This document shows positions 46,354 to 56,219 of a DNA stretch of 64,000 nucleotides, one piece after another. Every line of letters starts with the position of its first letter. Positions within the stretch are counted from its first letter, which is position 1. Both the position numbers and the translations under genes were made by a program. The stretch covers positions 1 to 64,000 of the forward strand of contig NZ_QWVT01000013.1 in the NCBI RefSeq assembly GCF_003570705.1, written 5' to 3'. This DNA comes from Mesobacillus zeae. GTDB lineage: Bacteria; Bacillota; Bacilli; Bacillales; Cytobacillaceae. The notes below the pieces were generated by a model. The model was not told the DNA's origin, searched no databases, and saw only the letters and a list, made by a program, of their open reading frames with translations.

Positions 46354-47577
46354 ATGACAACAAAATGGCAAACTGGTAGTTTTCAATTAATGAAATCAAT
46401 GAATCGCTCATTAATATTAAATATAATAAGACAAAAAGAACCTATTTCACGTGCGGAAATTGCCAAATTAACTAAACTAACTCCGCCCACTGTAAGTAAC
46501 CTTGTAAAAGAACTTCTTCAAACTGGGATAATAATTGAGCGGACCCTTGGTGAATCCAGCGGAGGGAGAAAGCCTACCCTTCTTACCCTTAACGGCGAAA
46601 ACTTTCATGTGATAGGGCTTGATGTAGGATCGAAGGATATTAAGGTCATTATCACTACACTGTCCTGCAAGTTGTTAAAAAAGAAGTGTTTTCCTATACC
46701 TGAGTCAATAAATAACGATAAGCTGCTAGAATTAATTATTGATTCAATCCATTCCATCAAAAGCAGCGAGGAAATTGATGAGAAAAAAATTATTGGCATA
46801 GGTGTTGCCATGCACGGCATTGTGGACCCTGAGAAAGGGGAATCTGTTTTTGCCCCTAATTTAAATCTCCATCATATACCTATCAAAGCAGTGCTGGAAA
46901 AAGAGTTCGATATGATTGTTAAGGTTGAAAATGATGCTAGAACCATGAGCCTCGGCGAATTATGGTTTGGCAATGGGATGTCTTCCGAAAGCTTTGTCTG
47001 CATAAACGTTGGGCGTGGGATAGGGGCAGGAATCGTTATAAATGGAAAGCTATTTCATGGGAACCACAGCATTAGCGGTGAAATTGGCCATATGATGATT
47101 GATGTAAATGGCCCTAAATGCCCCTGTGGTAACTATGGCTGCCTTCAAACATTCTCATCCGGGCCTGCTATCGCTGAAGGAGTAAAAAAGCTATTACGGC
47201 TTGGCCATTCAAGCCTGATTGAAGAACTTGCAGAAAACAACCTAGATAAAATCAATGCGGAATTAATTTATGATGCTGCCAAAAAAGGTGACCAGTTATG
47301 TACGACGGCTCTTCAGCAGGCAGGTTATTATTTAGGAATCGGCCTTACTAATTTGATTCATCTTATAAATCCAGCCCAAATCATTATAGGGGGCGGTGTT
47401 TCAAATGCCCACGAGTTTGTAATTGAAGGAGTACGAAAAACGGTCAGCCAAAAGGCGCTTACCGAAAGCGCAAAGAACACTGAAATCATCATTTCCAAAT
47501 TTGGAGCCGATGCCACCGTTATTGGTGCTGTTGCCCTTATTCTTGTTGAACTTTTCTCTTCAAAAAGCGCTGCTTAA
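46354..47577 (+). CDS. ROK-family transcriptional regulator (XylR/NagC type)
   Basis: Protein of 407 residues: an N-terminal winged helix-turn-helix (about 15-70; RAEIAKLTKLTPPTVSNLVK) and a ROK sugar-kinase-like domain with IGLDVGSKDIKVI, and the zinc site CPCGNYGCLQ. It likely represses the sugar genes that share its operator motif and is released by a sugar such as galactose or a disaccharide. ATG 46354 follows GGAGGGTGG. It faces away from the GH2/transport genes. Confidence 0.88.
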   Translation: MTTKWQTGSFQLMKSMNRSLILNIIRQKEPISRAEIAKLTKLTPPTVSNLVKELLQTGIIIERTLGESSGGRKPTLLTLNGENFHVIGLDVGSKDIKVIITTLSCKLLKKKCFPIPESINNDKLLELIIDSIHSIKSSEEIDEKKIIGIGVAMHGIVDPEKGESVFAPNLNLHHIPIKAVLEKEFDMIVKVENDARTMSLGELWFGNGMSSESFVCINVGRGIGAGIVINGKLFHGNHSISGEIGHMMIDVNGPKCPCGNYGCLQTFSSGPAIAEGVKKLLRLGHSSLIEELAENNLDKINAELIYDAAKKGDQLCTTALQQAGYYLGIGLTNLIHLINPAQIIIGGGVSNAHEFVIEGVRKTVSQKALTESAKNTEIIISKFGADATVIGAVALILVELFSSKSAA

Positions 47578-47597
47578 CATCGTTGAAAAAGAAACAT

Positions 47598-47639
47598 AAA
47601 AAATCTTGCACAGCTCACAAAGCCGTGCAAGATTTTTTT
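47598..47639. terminator. Bidirectional terminator between ROK gene and GH2 gene
   Basis: Stem AAAATCTTGCAC / GTGCAAGATTTT with an inner GCT/AGC pairing; it ends at the GH2 stop codon. Confidence 0.85.
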
Positions 47640-49401
47640 ATTTTTGCGAGTTAATTTCTCTAATTCTTCCCAAGTCACATTTAGGTTCGCGATCATAAGT
47701 GAGCAATCCGTTGATTTCCTGTTCGACATCGGTTAGCTGTGTATAGCAAAAGCCCTGGATAACCGGACTGCTGAATAATACCTGAGTTTGTTTGCGGTAT
47801 TCTTCTACTAAATCATCTGCAGACTGAACGGCAGAGTAGCCCCAGCCTTCTTGTTCGTCTACTTTATAGGCAATGCCGCCGTACTCGGTAATCATAATGG
47901 GCTCGCCGCGATATTCGAATCCTTTCGCATAGATAACACGATTTGCCGGTGTGGTTGTAATCGCATTTTCTACAGATGAATACGCTTTCTCTATTTCCTC
48001 AGCAGTCCGATAATTATGGATTCCGCAGATGTCAGAAATGGTATGTTCCCATCCGTCATTGGAAAGAACAAGCCTAGTCTGATCGATTGATTTTGTCTGC
48101 CAGTACATTGAGGTTGCATGGGCTTGCTGCTGCTTATCATACGCCACCCTTGAGATGCCCCAACTTTCGTTGAGCGGTAGCCATACAATAATGGAAGGAT
48201 GGCTGTAGTCTCGCTTCACCACTTCGAACCATTCAGTAGCTAGGCGGCGGGCAGCTTCCTCGCTGTATTCCGATGCATTAGCCATTTCTCCCCAAACAAG
48301 ATATCCAAGTTTATCCGCCCAATAAAGGAAGCGTGGGTCCTCCACTTTTTGATGCTTCCGTGCCCCGTTGAAGCCCATTTCTTTTGCAAGCTCTATATCA
48401 CACTTCAATGCTTCATCAGTTGGTGCAGTTAACAATGCACCGGGAAAGTACCCCTGGTCGAGAACAAGCTTCTGGTAATAAGGCATATTATTCAGCATAA
48501 AAATACCAGCTTCAATGGAAACTTTCCTCATACCAAAATAAGATTTGATGGAATCAAGGACTCTTTCACCAGCCTTTAACTCGAGCTTAACATCAAAAAG
48601 ATTTGGGTGTTCAGGAGACCAATACCAGCCTGGTCCGTGTATGTTGCTCCGGTCGGTGAAACGGTTGCGTAGATTATAGCTTCGCTTATTAAAGATTTCA
48701 AAAACGCCTGCCTGATCAGAAATAATTTTTTGCCCCTTGAAGGAAATCTCAACAGACAAGGATATTCCATCTTCAAGCTTGCCGCCCACCTCAAACTCAA
48801 TATCAATATTTCCTCGGTCAATATCCGGGGTCCAACGGATTGAAGATAATACTGTTTCTTCAACTGGTTCCATCCAAACTGTCTGCCAGATCCCTGTTGT
48901 TCTGGTATAGAAGATGGATTCAGATTGTTCATGCCAATATTGTTTCCCGCGTGGGATGGTTACATCTTCGGACGGGTCTTCGACACGGAGAGTAATCTCA
49001 TCGTTAGTGCCAGCTTTTTTCAAAAGATGAGTGATGTTCGCGGAAAATGGCGTATTGCCTCCTTCATGATGGCAGACCAAATTGCCATTTACGTACACCC
49101 ATGCACGATAATCAACCGCTCCAAAGTGCAGAATGACTTGTTTTTCCACCCAGCTTTCCGGAACAGTAATAGCACGATGATACCACACAATATCATGAAA
49201 AGATGGATCGTTAATTCCACTCATTTCCGTCTGATAAGCAAAGGGTACAGTTATTTTATTCCCTTTTGGGAATTGGCTGTACCATTTCTCTTCCAGCCCT
49301 TTATTTTCATCATCAAAAACAAAATCCCACTGACCATTTAAGTTGACCCATTCTGCCCTTGTAAATTGAGGTCTTGGATATTCATTGCGAGGCACAGCCA
49401 T
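47638..49401 (-). CDS. Glycoside hydrolase family 2 (beta-galactosidase/beta-glucuronidase)
   Basis: Protein of 587 residues, within the short GH2 group. It has the N-terminal sugar-binding domain (RAEWVNLNGQWDFVFDD and FGAVDYRAWVYVNG), the immunoglobulin-like domain, and the TIM-barrel with the acid/base Glu in WLPLNESWG and the nucleophile Glu in MITEYGG. No signal peptide, so it acts in the cytoplasm on an imported oligosaccharide. Given galK-galT-galE nearby, a beta-galactosidase is most likely; beta-glucuronidase is the other option. Start ATG 49401 follows AAGGA; a TTG at 49410 is also open. Confidence 0.85.
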   Translation of the reverse strand: MAVPRNEYPRPQFTRAEWVNLNGQWDFVFDDENKGLEEKWYSQFPKGNKITVPFAYQTEMSGINDPSFHDIVWYHRAITVPESWVEKQVILHFGAVDYRAWVYVNGNLVCHHEGGNTPFSANITHLLKKAGTNDEITLRVEDPSEDVTIPRGKQYWHEQSESIFYTRTTGIWQTVWMEPVEETVLSSIRWTPDIDRGNIDIEFEVGGKLEDGISLSVEISFKGQKIISDQAGVFEIFNKRSYNLRNRFTDRSNIHGPGWYWSPEHPNLFDVKLELKAGERVLDSIKSYFGMRKVSIEAGIFMLNNMPYYQKLVLDQGYFPGALLTAPTDEALKCDIELAKEMGFNGARKHQKVEDPRFLYWADKLGYLVWGEMANASEYSEEAARRLATEWFEVVKRDYSHPSIIVWLPLNESWGISRVAYDKQQQAHATSMYWQTKSIDQTRLVLSNDGWEHTISDICGIHNYRTAEEIEKAYSSVENAITTTPANRVIYAKGFEYRGEPIMITEYGGIAYKVDEQEGWGYSAVQSADDLVEEYRKQTQVLFSSPVIQGFCYTQLTDVEQEINGLLTYDREPKCDLGRIREINSQK

Positions 49402-49427
49402 TATCTTCAATCCTTCCTGACGTAATT

Positions 49428-50258
49428 CTATTTTATCCCTGTCTGATTAACGCCTTTAATAAATGAACGCTGGCCAACGATGAACAGAAGCACAGCTGGA
49501 ATCGTTGCAATTGATGTAAGGGCCATCAGTTTTGCTGGAGAAGAAACGAAGCTTCCCTGCTGCATGACAGCAATACCTGTCGTAATCGTCCGCATGTCTA
49601 GCGAGCTAGTTGTTACGAGCGGCCAGAGGAAATCATTATAAATCCCCATGAATGTAAAGATTGCAAGTGTCCAAATAACCGGGCGGGCAGAAGGCAACAC
49701 GACTTTTACAAATACCTGCCACTTGTTCGCGCCATCAAGGAATGCCGCCTCCTCCAACTCCTTCGGAAAGTTCCTGAAATATTGATAAAGTAGGAAGACG
49801 CCGAACGCATTCGCTGAATATGGAAGGATCAAAACCGCATAAGTATCAAGCAATCCAGCCTTACTGAATTCCATGTATAAAGGAAGGAATGTAATAACCC
49901 AAGGAATCATCAATGAACCAATAAACAAGCTAACCAATGCTTTTTTAAAAGGAACATCGAGCCTTGCAAGACCATAGGCAGCCAATGTATCTACCGTTAG
50001 GACAATCAATGTTCCTACAATACCAACGAATAAAGAGTTCCCCATCCATTGAAGAACTGGGGTATCCCCGTTTCCTGAAAAGGCGTATTGATAGTTCTCT
50101 ACTGTGAAAACCTTTGGCAGCCATTTTAACCCTGCCGTAAATGCTTCCTGATCGGTCTTGAAGGAAGTCAAAAGCATCCAGACAATCGGAAGAATGAAGA
50201 TTAACCCTATAATGATGGCTACGGCCACCATAAACAGTTTAAATCCTTTGCTTTTCAT
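49428..50258 (-). CDS. Carbohydrate ABC transporter permease (MalG-like)
   Basis: Permease of 276 residues with about six membrane segments and the coupling motif EEAAFLDGANKWQVFVKVVLP. It matches the CUT1 family of oligosaccharide importers. AAGGAGG precedes ATG 50258. It lies between the other permease (5 bp upstream) and the GH2 gene. The ATPase of the system is not in the operon, as usual for Bacillus CUT1 systems that use a shared MsmK/MsmX-type ATPase. Confidence 0.9.
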   Translation of the reverse strand: MKSKGFKLFMVAVAIIIGLIFILPIVWMLLTSFKTDQEAFTAGLKWLPKVFTVENYQYAFSGNGDTPVLQWMGNSLFVGIVGTLIVLTVDTLAAYGLARLDVPFKKALVSLFIGSLMIPWVITFLPLYMEFSKAGLLDTYAVLILPYSANAFGVFLLYQYFRNFPKELEEAAFLDGANKWQVFVKVVLPSARPVIWTLAIFTFMGIYNDFLWPLVTTSSLDMRTITTGIAVMQQGSFVSSPAKLMALTSIATIPAVLLFIVGQRSFIKGVNQTGIK

Positions 50259-50263
50259 GGCTG

Positions 50264-51157
50264 CTAGTCCTCCTTGTTTTTTGTAACTTTAAATTGGACA
50301 ATCGATATCACAATCATAATTAATGCCATCATTAGACTCATAGCCGCGGCATTTCCGAGTTGCCTTTGGTCGAAAGCTTCATCCACAATGTTCATGAGCA
50401 GAACCTTTGTCGATGACCCTGGGCCGCCTCTTGTCATCAGGAAGGGCTGTCCATATATATTGAAGGAAGCAATCGTAGAGGTAATCAATACAAAGAGCAT
50501 CGTAGGCTTAATGCTCGGAAGCGTGATATGCCAGAAGCGCTGCCAGCGATTCGCTCCATCAAGGGATCCAGCTTCATATAGTTCTTCTGAAACATCATTC
50601 AGTGCATTGATGAAAATAACCATGTTAAAGCCAATTGTCCACCATAAGGTTGCTAGAACAAGAGAAACCCATGCCCAAGGCATATCGGTAAGCCAAGGAA
50701 TAGCTTCCAGTCCGAGCTTGGGCAGGTATTGATTAATCAACCCGCTGTTGGTATCCAAAAGCCAAAGCCAGATAATTGCTACAACAGAAACGGATACCGC
50801 ATAAGGAATAAAATATACAGTTCGGAAAAACCCTTTCAGCCTATTCGGAAGGCTGTTAACCAGAAGTGCCAACGCCAAGCCGACTACGACCAGCAAAGGG
50901 ACACTGTATACGACGAATTGAAGGGTATTCTTCAGACCGTCAAAAAATAGATTGTTTAAATATGAATTTGAATCGAATATTTTTGCGTAGTTCTTAAATC
51001 CAACAAATTCATGGACTGGGTTTAGAAGGTCCCAATTATGAAGACTCATCCATGCCCCATAAACAATTGGTATGAAAAGGAAAACCGTAAACAGGATCAA
51101 ATATGGAAGAACAAATAGACTAGATGTCAATTTCGATTTCCAGCTTGTCCGGTTCAT
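50264..51157 (-). CDS. Carbohydrate ABC transporter permease (MalF-like)
   Basis: Permease of 297 residues with six membrane segments and the EAA motif EELYEAGSLDGANRWQRFWHI. The ATG at 51157 follows AAAGGAGGGGAGG; a longer frame to 51319 would overlap the sugar-binding gene's end region and lacks a ribosome site. It pairs with the MalG-like permease and the binding protein as one CUT1 importer. Confidence 0.9.
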   Translation of the reverse strand: MNRTSWKSKLTSSLFVLPYLILFTVFLFIPIVYGAWMSLHNWDLLNPVHEFVGFKNYAKIFDSNSYLNNLFFDGLKNTLQFVVYSVPLLVVVGLALALLVNSLPNRLKGFFRTVYFIPYAVSVSVVAIIWLWLLDTNSGLINQYLPKLGLEAIPWLTDMPWAWVSLVLATLWWTIGFNMVIFINALNDVSEELYEAGSLDGANRWQRFWHITLPSIKPTMLFVLITSTIASFNIYGQPFLMTRGGPGSSTKVLLMNIVDEAFDQRQLGNAAAMSLMMALIMIVISIVQFKVTKNKED

Positions 51158-51322
51158 GCCCTCCCCTCCTTTCATGTAATCAATAGATAGAGTGCTTTTG
51201 AAGTGCTTAGTTGATATACATCGGTGAATATTAATAGGAGAATGCCATATGCAAAGCATGGTAGATAACATAATGGGAGACGAGCAGGTGAATTTCTCAC
51301 CGGACCCGCCTCCCGACAATAA

Positions 51323-52594
51323 TTACTTATTCAATATTTGCTCTGCTTTTTTTGTTGCATCATCAAGTGCTTTTTGAGGATCCTTTTTGCCTAGCAGCGC
51401 AAGGTTCACTTCTGACCATAGCGGCTCAGAAACCTGTCCCCAGTTAGCAATGCGAGGAGCGAATTTAGCATATTCAAATTCTGCTGCAACCTTTGGCTGC
51501 TGATTCATTTTCTTAAAGTCTTCGTTTTTCTCGTAAATGGCCTTAGAAGCTGGAGCTTGTCCTGACTTAGCCCATTCCATTGTGTTCTCAGCCACATATT
51601 TCAAAAAGTCTGAAACGCCTTCAAGTTTTTTCGAATCTTTCACAGTTGCTGGAAGAACAAAGTTGTGTCCGTTTGCATAAACAGCTTTTGTTTTTGTTCC
51701 TAACATTGGTACTTCTGCAACACCATAGTTAATGCCTGCTTTATCCCACTGTTCCATCATCCAAGGTCCATTAAGCTGCATGCCGTTTTTGCCTTGAAGG
51801 AACAGGGTGACCTCACCATCCTGCTGAACGTTTGCAGGAGATACTTTTTCTTTTGCAACAAGATCACTAAGGAATGTCAGTGCTTCAACACCTTCAGGAC
51901 TGTTATAGTTTGGCTTACCATCCTTCAGCAGTTCCCCGCCGTTCTGGAAGAAGACTGTTGGATAGATGAATTGGTTCGGCCAGAGAGTTGGAACAACATA
52001 ACCGTATTGGTCTTTGGAATCATCTGTCATTGCCTTCGCAGCCTTAACAAACTCTTCACGGTTGGTTGGCGGCTTCTCCGGGTCTAGCCCTGCTGCCTTG
52101 AACATGTCCTTGTTATAATAAAGAACAAGCGGATGGATATCGAGCGGAATGGAGTATTGCTTTCCTTCGATTGTTCCCGCCTCCCAAGCAGTTTGGGAAT
52201 AATCCTCTGCTTTCATGCCTGTCTTTGAAATTGTATCACTTAGATCCTTTAGAAGGTTTTTATCAACATAGTTAGTAATTTGATCGTTATGCATGATCAT
52301 TACATCCGGCCCATTCTTTTGGCCCGAAAATGCAAGGTCGACAGTTTTATAATAGTCTGTCTGAGGAACAATTTGCAGATCAACCTGGTATTTGGCCTGA
52401 GATTTATTATAGCTTTGAACAATGTTCTTCATACGCGGGCCGTCCGCCCCAGAGAACGGAGCCCAGAACGTGATTTTTTCGGCAGATCCGCCGCCGGATG
52501 ATTTACTTTCTTCTTTATTACTAGAGCATCCTGCCAAGGTACCTAGTGCTAATACTGCAGACAGTGCCAGTCCAAGTATTTTCTTCCTTTTCAT
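51323..52594 (-). CDS. Sugar ABC transporter substrate-binding lipoprotein
   Basis: Extracellular solute-binding protein family 1, 423 residues. The signal peptide ends in the lipobox LAGC, Cys at residue 23. Family segments include ITFWAPFSGADGPRMKNIVQ and KGPDVMIMHNDQI-type regions. It captures the oligosaccharide on the outside. First gene of the unit that runs through two permeases to the GH2 gene; promoter with cre and ROK-type operator lie upstream. Confidence 0.92.
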   Translation of the reverse strand: MKRKKILGLALSAVLALGTLAGCSSNKEESKSSGGGSAEKITFWAPFSGADGPRMKNIVQSYNKSQAKYQVDLQIVPQTDYYKTVDLAFSGQKNGPDVMIMHNDQITNYVDKNLLKDLSDTISKTGMKAEDYSQTAWEAGTIEGKQYSIPLDIHPLVLYYNKDMFKAAGLDPEKPPTNREEFVKAAKAMTDDSKDQYGYVVPTLWPNQFIYPTVFFQNGGELLKDGKPNYNSPEGVEALTFLSDLVAKEKVSPANVQQDGEVTLFLQGKNGMQLNGPWMMEQWDKAGINYGVAEVPMLGTKTKAVYANGHNFVLPATVKDSKKLEGVSDFLKYVAENTMEWAKSGQAPASKAIYEKNEDFKKMNQQPKVAAEFEYAKFAPRIANWGQVSEPLWSEVNLALLGKKDPQKALDDATKKAEQILNK

Positions 52595-52650
52595 GCTTCT
52601 CTTCCCCCTCGGGTAATTTTGTCTAACTGTTCAAAACTAGTTGAATAAAA

Positions 52651-52670
52651 ACTTAATTAAATTAATTTAC
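52651..52670 (-). promoter_or_regulatory. Putative ROK operator upstream of the sugar transport genes
   Basis: ACTTAATTAAATTAATTTAC at 52651-52670, whose reverse complement contains AATTAATTTAATTAAGT as before galT and the ROK gene. A partial copy (AATTAATTTAATAAA) lies at 52823-52837. Confidence 0.6.
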
Positions 52671-52681
52671 TTTGTATTATT

Positions 52682-52718
52682 ATGATAATGCGGTTCAATG
52701 TTTTTGTCAACGCTTTCA
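52682..52718 (-). promoter_or_regulatory. Promoter with overlapping CcpA cre site
   Basis: On the minus strand TTGACA (52705-52710) and TATCAT (52682-52687) are 17 bases apart. TGAAAGCGTTGACA (52705-52718) fits the cre consensus TGWNANCGNTNWCA fully and covers the -35 box, so glucose should repress the transport unit. Confidence 0.75.
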
Positions 52719-52862
52719 TAAATACAGACCAAGTTTTTTATTTACCATGCACTTTTCAAGAAAAACACCTTGTTTTTCGCTTTTTTTTTAAATTGCCCGC
52801 AACAGTATTCTAAAAGATAGGTAATTAATTTAATAAAAAGGGAAAAAACGGGCATTAATATA

Positions 52863-53942
52863 CTATCTTATTAATATATCCGGACGCAGATAGTTCTTCC
52901 CATCCACCTCTTTTTCGATGTATACCCACTCGCCAGTATGGGTCAAAAATTCATTATCTTCCCTTCCTACAAGAATGGTATCTTCCGACTTAATACCTTT
53001 AATTGCTGGGTTCCAGGCGAATGCCTGATTTTCATGAACTATTCCTTCCACTCCGGGAACAGCGATGAATTCGCGAGATGCATAACCTGTCGGCCCTCCT
53101 TGATGAAGATATTTCCAATCCTCGCCATGTCCTACAGTTCCATATTGGGCAAGCCCTATCTCAAGCACATTCTTGATGGCTGTTCCAGGCCTTGTTGCTG
53201 CGTTCATCGCAATATCAATTTGTACAAGTTTTTCCTTGTTGACTTTCAGCGCAGCTGGAAGTTCTCCAAAATGGACAAACCTCGTCACATTCGCAATCAA
53301 GCCCCATTTTTCCGCACAAATAACGACCATCGCATACTTTTCCAACTTCTTGTCGGTTGGAATAGGGTGCCTGTAGTCGAATACCCTCTCATCGGTAGAA
53401 ACAAGAATGACATGCGGATTTATCCCATCTTTTATGACCTTTTGCGCCAAGTGTGCCTGAATTTCATACTCGCTCCACCCTGGCTCGATTTCCCGACAGG
53501 TTGACTCGACAGCATTAGCTGCCTTTTGCGCAAGCCACTTATAACGGGTAATCTCCTCTTCAGACAACGTAAACCGCAGGCTTGTTAGCTCAAGCCCAAA
53601 ATCCAAAAAGCCGTTAAATGGGCTGTCACTGCAAATCTTTTTGCCCTTGGTAAGCTGGCGGATTACATCATCCTGGTTCTCAAACCATTCCGGTGTCACG
53701 AATTCAAAGCCAAGGCCTTCAAGTTCCTCATCATGAATTCTGGCAGCTTCCATTTTGGATGTAATGCAATACATTTTATTTTTTAAAATTAGCAGATCGG
53801 CAACACCATATTCAGTTGTGTTCACTATGTAGTTAACTTTTCCCTGGGTGAACCAAGAAAAATTGCTGCGCTTTCGAAAAAATATCCCATCCACATTTTT
53901 CTGATCGATAAATTCTTGCACCTTTTCCGCGGGTGTCTTCAT
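52863..53942 (-). CDS. Pita-bread-fold (creatinase/Xaa-Pro peptidase-like) protein, metal ligands apparently missing
   Basis: Protein of 359 residues with the two-domain layout of M24/creatinase proteins. The M24 metal-binding motifs are changed: the usual LxDxG is VVICAEKWG, the SDxTR is ANVTR, and the TIEPG region reads FAWNPAIKG; only the late Glu in SEDTIL seems kept. So it is not a normal metallopeptidase; creatinase itself is metal-free. It is 81 bp after galE and in the same strand, probably in the gal operon. Start ATG 53942 follows AGAGGTG. The role is unknown. Confidence 0.7.
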   Translation of the reverse strand: MKTPAEKVQEFIDQKNVDGIFFRKRSNFSWFTQGKVNYIVNTTEYGVADLLILKNKMYCITSKMEAARIHDEELEGLGFEFVTPEWFENQDDVIRQLTKGKKICSDSPFNGFLDFGLELTSLRFTLSEEEITRYKWLAQKAANAVESTCREIEPGWSEYEIQAHLAQKVIKDGINPHVILVSTDERVFDYRHPIPTDKKLEKYAMVVICAEKWGLIANVTRFVHFGELPAALKVNKEKLVQIDIAMNAATRPGTAIKNVLEIGLAQYGTVGHGEDWKYLHQGGPTGYASREFIAVPGVEGIVHENQAFAWNPAIKGIKSEDTILVGREDNEFLTHTGEWVYIEKEVDGKNYLRPDILIR

Positions 53943-54023
53943 CTTCTTCACCTCTTCATCATTTAGCCGCGGCGGCCAGCAGGTAAATTAGCCAGACTGC
54001 TGCGACTTCTCTGCTTTTATGTC

Positions 54024-55010
54024 TTAATCGTTATAGCCGTTAGGATGGTCACAATGCCATTTCCATGCTGTTTCGATAATTGTTTTCAAATCATTGTACT
54101 TAGGCTTCCAGCCAAGTACTGTTTGCGCCTTACTGGACGAAGCTATCAAAACTGCCGGATCTCCTGCCCGGCGCTTGCTGACTACCTCCGGGATATCATT
54201 ACCGATTACCTGGCGTGCAGTCTCGATAACCTGTTTCACGGAAAAACCAGTTCCATTTCCTAAATTAAAAACATGGCTTGTTTCATTTTTACGCAAATGT
54301 TCCAAAGCCAGCCAATGGGCGTTAGCCAGGTCCATAACATGGATATAATCCCGGATACAGGTTCCGTCCTCAGTCTGATAGTCATCGCCAAAAATGCCGA
54401 TTGACTCCCGTTGTCCCAATGCTACTTGTAGGATAATCGGAATCAAATGGCTCTCAGGATTGTGGTCCTCTCCTATGTGCCCATCAGGATGGGCGCCGGC
54501 CGCATTAAAATAACGCAGCGAAATGGACTTTAGTCCATACGCGCCATCGCACCAGCGGAACATTCTTTCCATCGCAAGCTTAGTTTCTCCGTATGGGCTG
54601 GTTGGATTAGTAGGACTCTGTTCAAGAATCGGGATTTGTTCAGGCTCTCCATACGTTGCTGCAGTGGAGGAGAAAACAATTTTGTTCACACCATGCTCCA
54701 CCATTGCTGAAACAAGAGAATGCGAAGCAAGCAGATTATTATCATAATAATCTAGTGGTTTTTGCACGCTTTCCCCTACAAGGGAGCTTGCTGCGAAGTG
54801 AATGACAGCTTCAATATCATGTTTTTTAAAAACTAAATCAAGTAACTCCCTGTCCTTTAGATCTCCTTTGTAAAAAGCCCCTCCTTTCACAGCTTCCTTA
54901 TGACCCGTCCTTAGATTATCGATTATAACGACTTCTTCCCCATGGGAAAGAAGTTCGACTACAGTATGGCTGCCAATATAACCAGCTCCGCCTGTCACCA
55001 AAATAGCCAT
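54024..55010 (-). CDS. galE: UDP-glucose 4-epimerase GalE
   Basis: Short-chain dehydrogenase-like epimerase of 328 residues. The NAD site GGAGYIGSHTVVELL is at residues 6-20, and the catalytic pair is in SPYGETKLAME (YxxxK). It interconverts UDP-galactose and UDP-glucose in the Leloir pathway. GAGGGGAG lies in front of ATG 55010. It follows galK by 15 bp. Confidence 0.96.
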   Translation of the reverse strand: MAILVTGGAGYIGSHTVVELLSHGEEVVIIDNLRTGHKEAVKGGAFYKGDLKDRELLDLVFKKHDIEAVIHFAASSLVGESVQKPLDYYDNNLLASHSLVSAMVEHGVNKIVFSSTAATYGEPEQIPILEQSPTNPTSPYGETKLAMERMFRWCDGAYGLKSISLRYFNAAGAHPDGHIGEDHNPESHLIPIILQVALGQRESIGIFGDDYQTEDGTCIRDYIHVMDLANAHWLALEHLRKNETSHVFNLGNGTGFSVKQVIETARQVIGNDIPEVVSKRRAGDPAVLIASSSKAQTVLGWKPKYNDLKTIIETAWKWHCDHPNGYND

Positions 55011-55025
55011 TGTCCAATCTCCCCT

Positions 55026-56195
55026 CTATATTTCTTTGGCACCGTCGCCGATTTCGCAAACATAGAAAGTCGGTTCAAGCCCTGTCCTTCTTTCATAATT
55101 CTGGCCAACTTCATTGATAAACGTTTCCACTCTTTCTTCTTTTACAAGGCTTACATTACAGCCGCCAAATCCTGCTCCAGTCATCCTTGTCCCGATGCAC
55201 CCCTCGACTTTTGAAGCCTCTTCAAACAGGGTATCCAGCTCAACTCCCGTTACTTCATAGAGGTCTCTTAACGATTCATGGGATTTCTTCATCATTTCAC
55301 CAAATGCAGCTAGATCATTTTGGTTTAGGCTTTCCATTGCCTTAAGCACTCGCTCATCCTCACAAATGACGTGCTCAACTCGGCGGCGAATTGTCTCATT
55401 GTCCATAACACCCTTAATAAACTGCCATTGTTCATAACTGATATCGCCAAGACAAGCCGCTTCAGGGAAGTGATTTTTCAAAATGGCAAAGCCCTGCTCG
55501 CATTCACTTCTCCGTTCATTGTACTTTGAATCAGCGAGTCCGCGGCGCTTATTCGTATTGGTAATGACTAGCTTATAGCCATCGATTTTGACTGGCACAT
55601 ATTCAAATTTTAAGGTGTCACACTTTAATACAATGGCATGTCCTTTCTTTCCCATGCCCACAGCAAACTGATCCATGATTCCGCAATTCACTCCGACAAA
55701 ACGATTCTCGGCGAGCTGGCCAATCTTTACTAACTCGACCATAGGCAGCTCCAGGCCCGCAAGCTTGCTTAATGCGAGGCATGTTGCAAGTTCAATGGAA
55801 GCTGAAGATGAAAGCCCTGCACCGTTTGGAATATTTCCATAGAACAGAACATCAGCCCCTGTAAATGCAGACGCACCTTCACGTTGGATCAATTCGTTTA
55901 GGACACCCTTGGGATAATTCGCCCAATCATCTTCTTCCCTATAGGTAATCTGCTCCGCGGATGAACAAGCAGCCGCAGACGGGAAATTGGCTGAGCTAAA
56001 TCTGTATTTTCGATCATTGGTCAGTGCTGCTACCGCCCAGGTGCCAAAGGTTAGCGCCGCTGGGAAAACATAACCGCCATTGTAGTCAGTGTGTTCGCCA
56101 ATCAGATTGACACGGCCAGGCGCAAAAAACACCCTTACCCCTTCAGTGTAGCCATATTGTTCTTTGAACAGCGCAAGCAATTCTTGTCTTTCCAT
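55026..56195 (-). CDS. galK: Galactokinase GalK
   Basis: GHMP kinase of 389 residues. The galactokinase signature GRVNLIGEHTDYNGG is near residue 25, the phosphate-binding motif GAGLSSSASIE is near 125, and GFGGCNVSLV is in the C-terminal third. It phosphorylates galactose to galactose 1-phosphate. ATG 56195 behind GCAGGAGG is used rather than 56213. Confidence 0.96.
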   Translation of the reverse strand: MERQELLALFKEQYGYTEGVRVFFAPGRVNLIGEHTDYNGGYVFPAALTFGTWAVAALTNDRKYRFSSANFPSAAACSSAEQITYREEDDWANYPKGVLNELIQREGASAFTGADVLFYGNIPNGAGLSSSASIELATCLALSKLAGLELPMVELVKIGQLAENRFVGVNCGIMDQFAVGMGKKGHAIVLKCDTLKFEYVPVKIDGYKLVITNTNKRRGLADSKYNERRSECEQGFAILKNHFPEAACLGDISYEQWQFIKGVMDNETIRRRVEHVICEDERVLKAMESLNQNDLAAFGEMMKKSHESLRDLYEVTGVELDTLFEEASKVEGCIGTRMTGAGFGGCNVSLVKEERVETFINEVGQNYERRTGLEPTFYVCEIGDGAKEI

Positions 56196-56219
56196 ACTTA
56201 CTACCTCCTGCATGTTACT

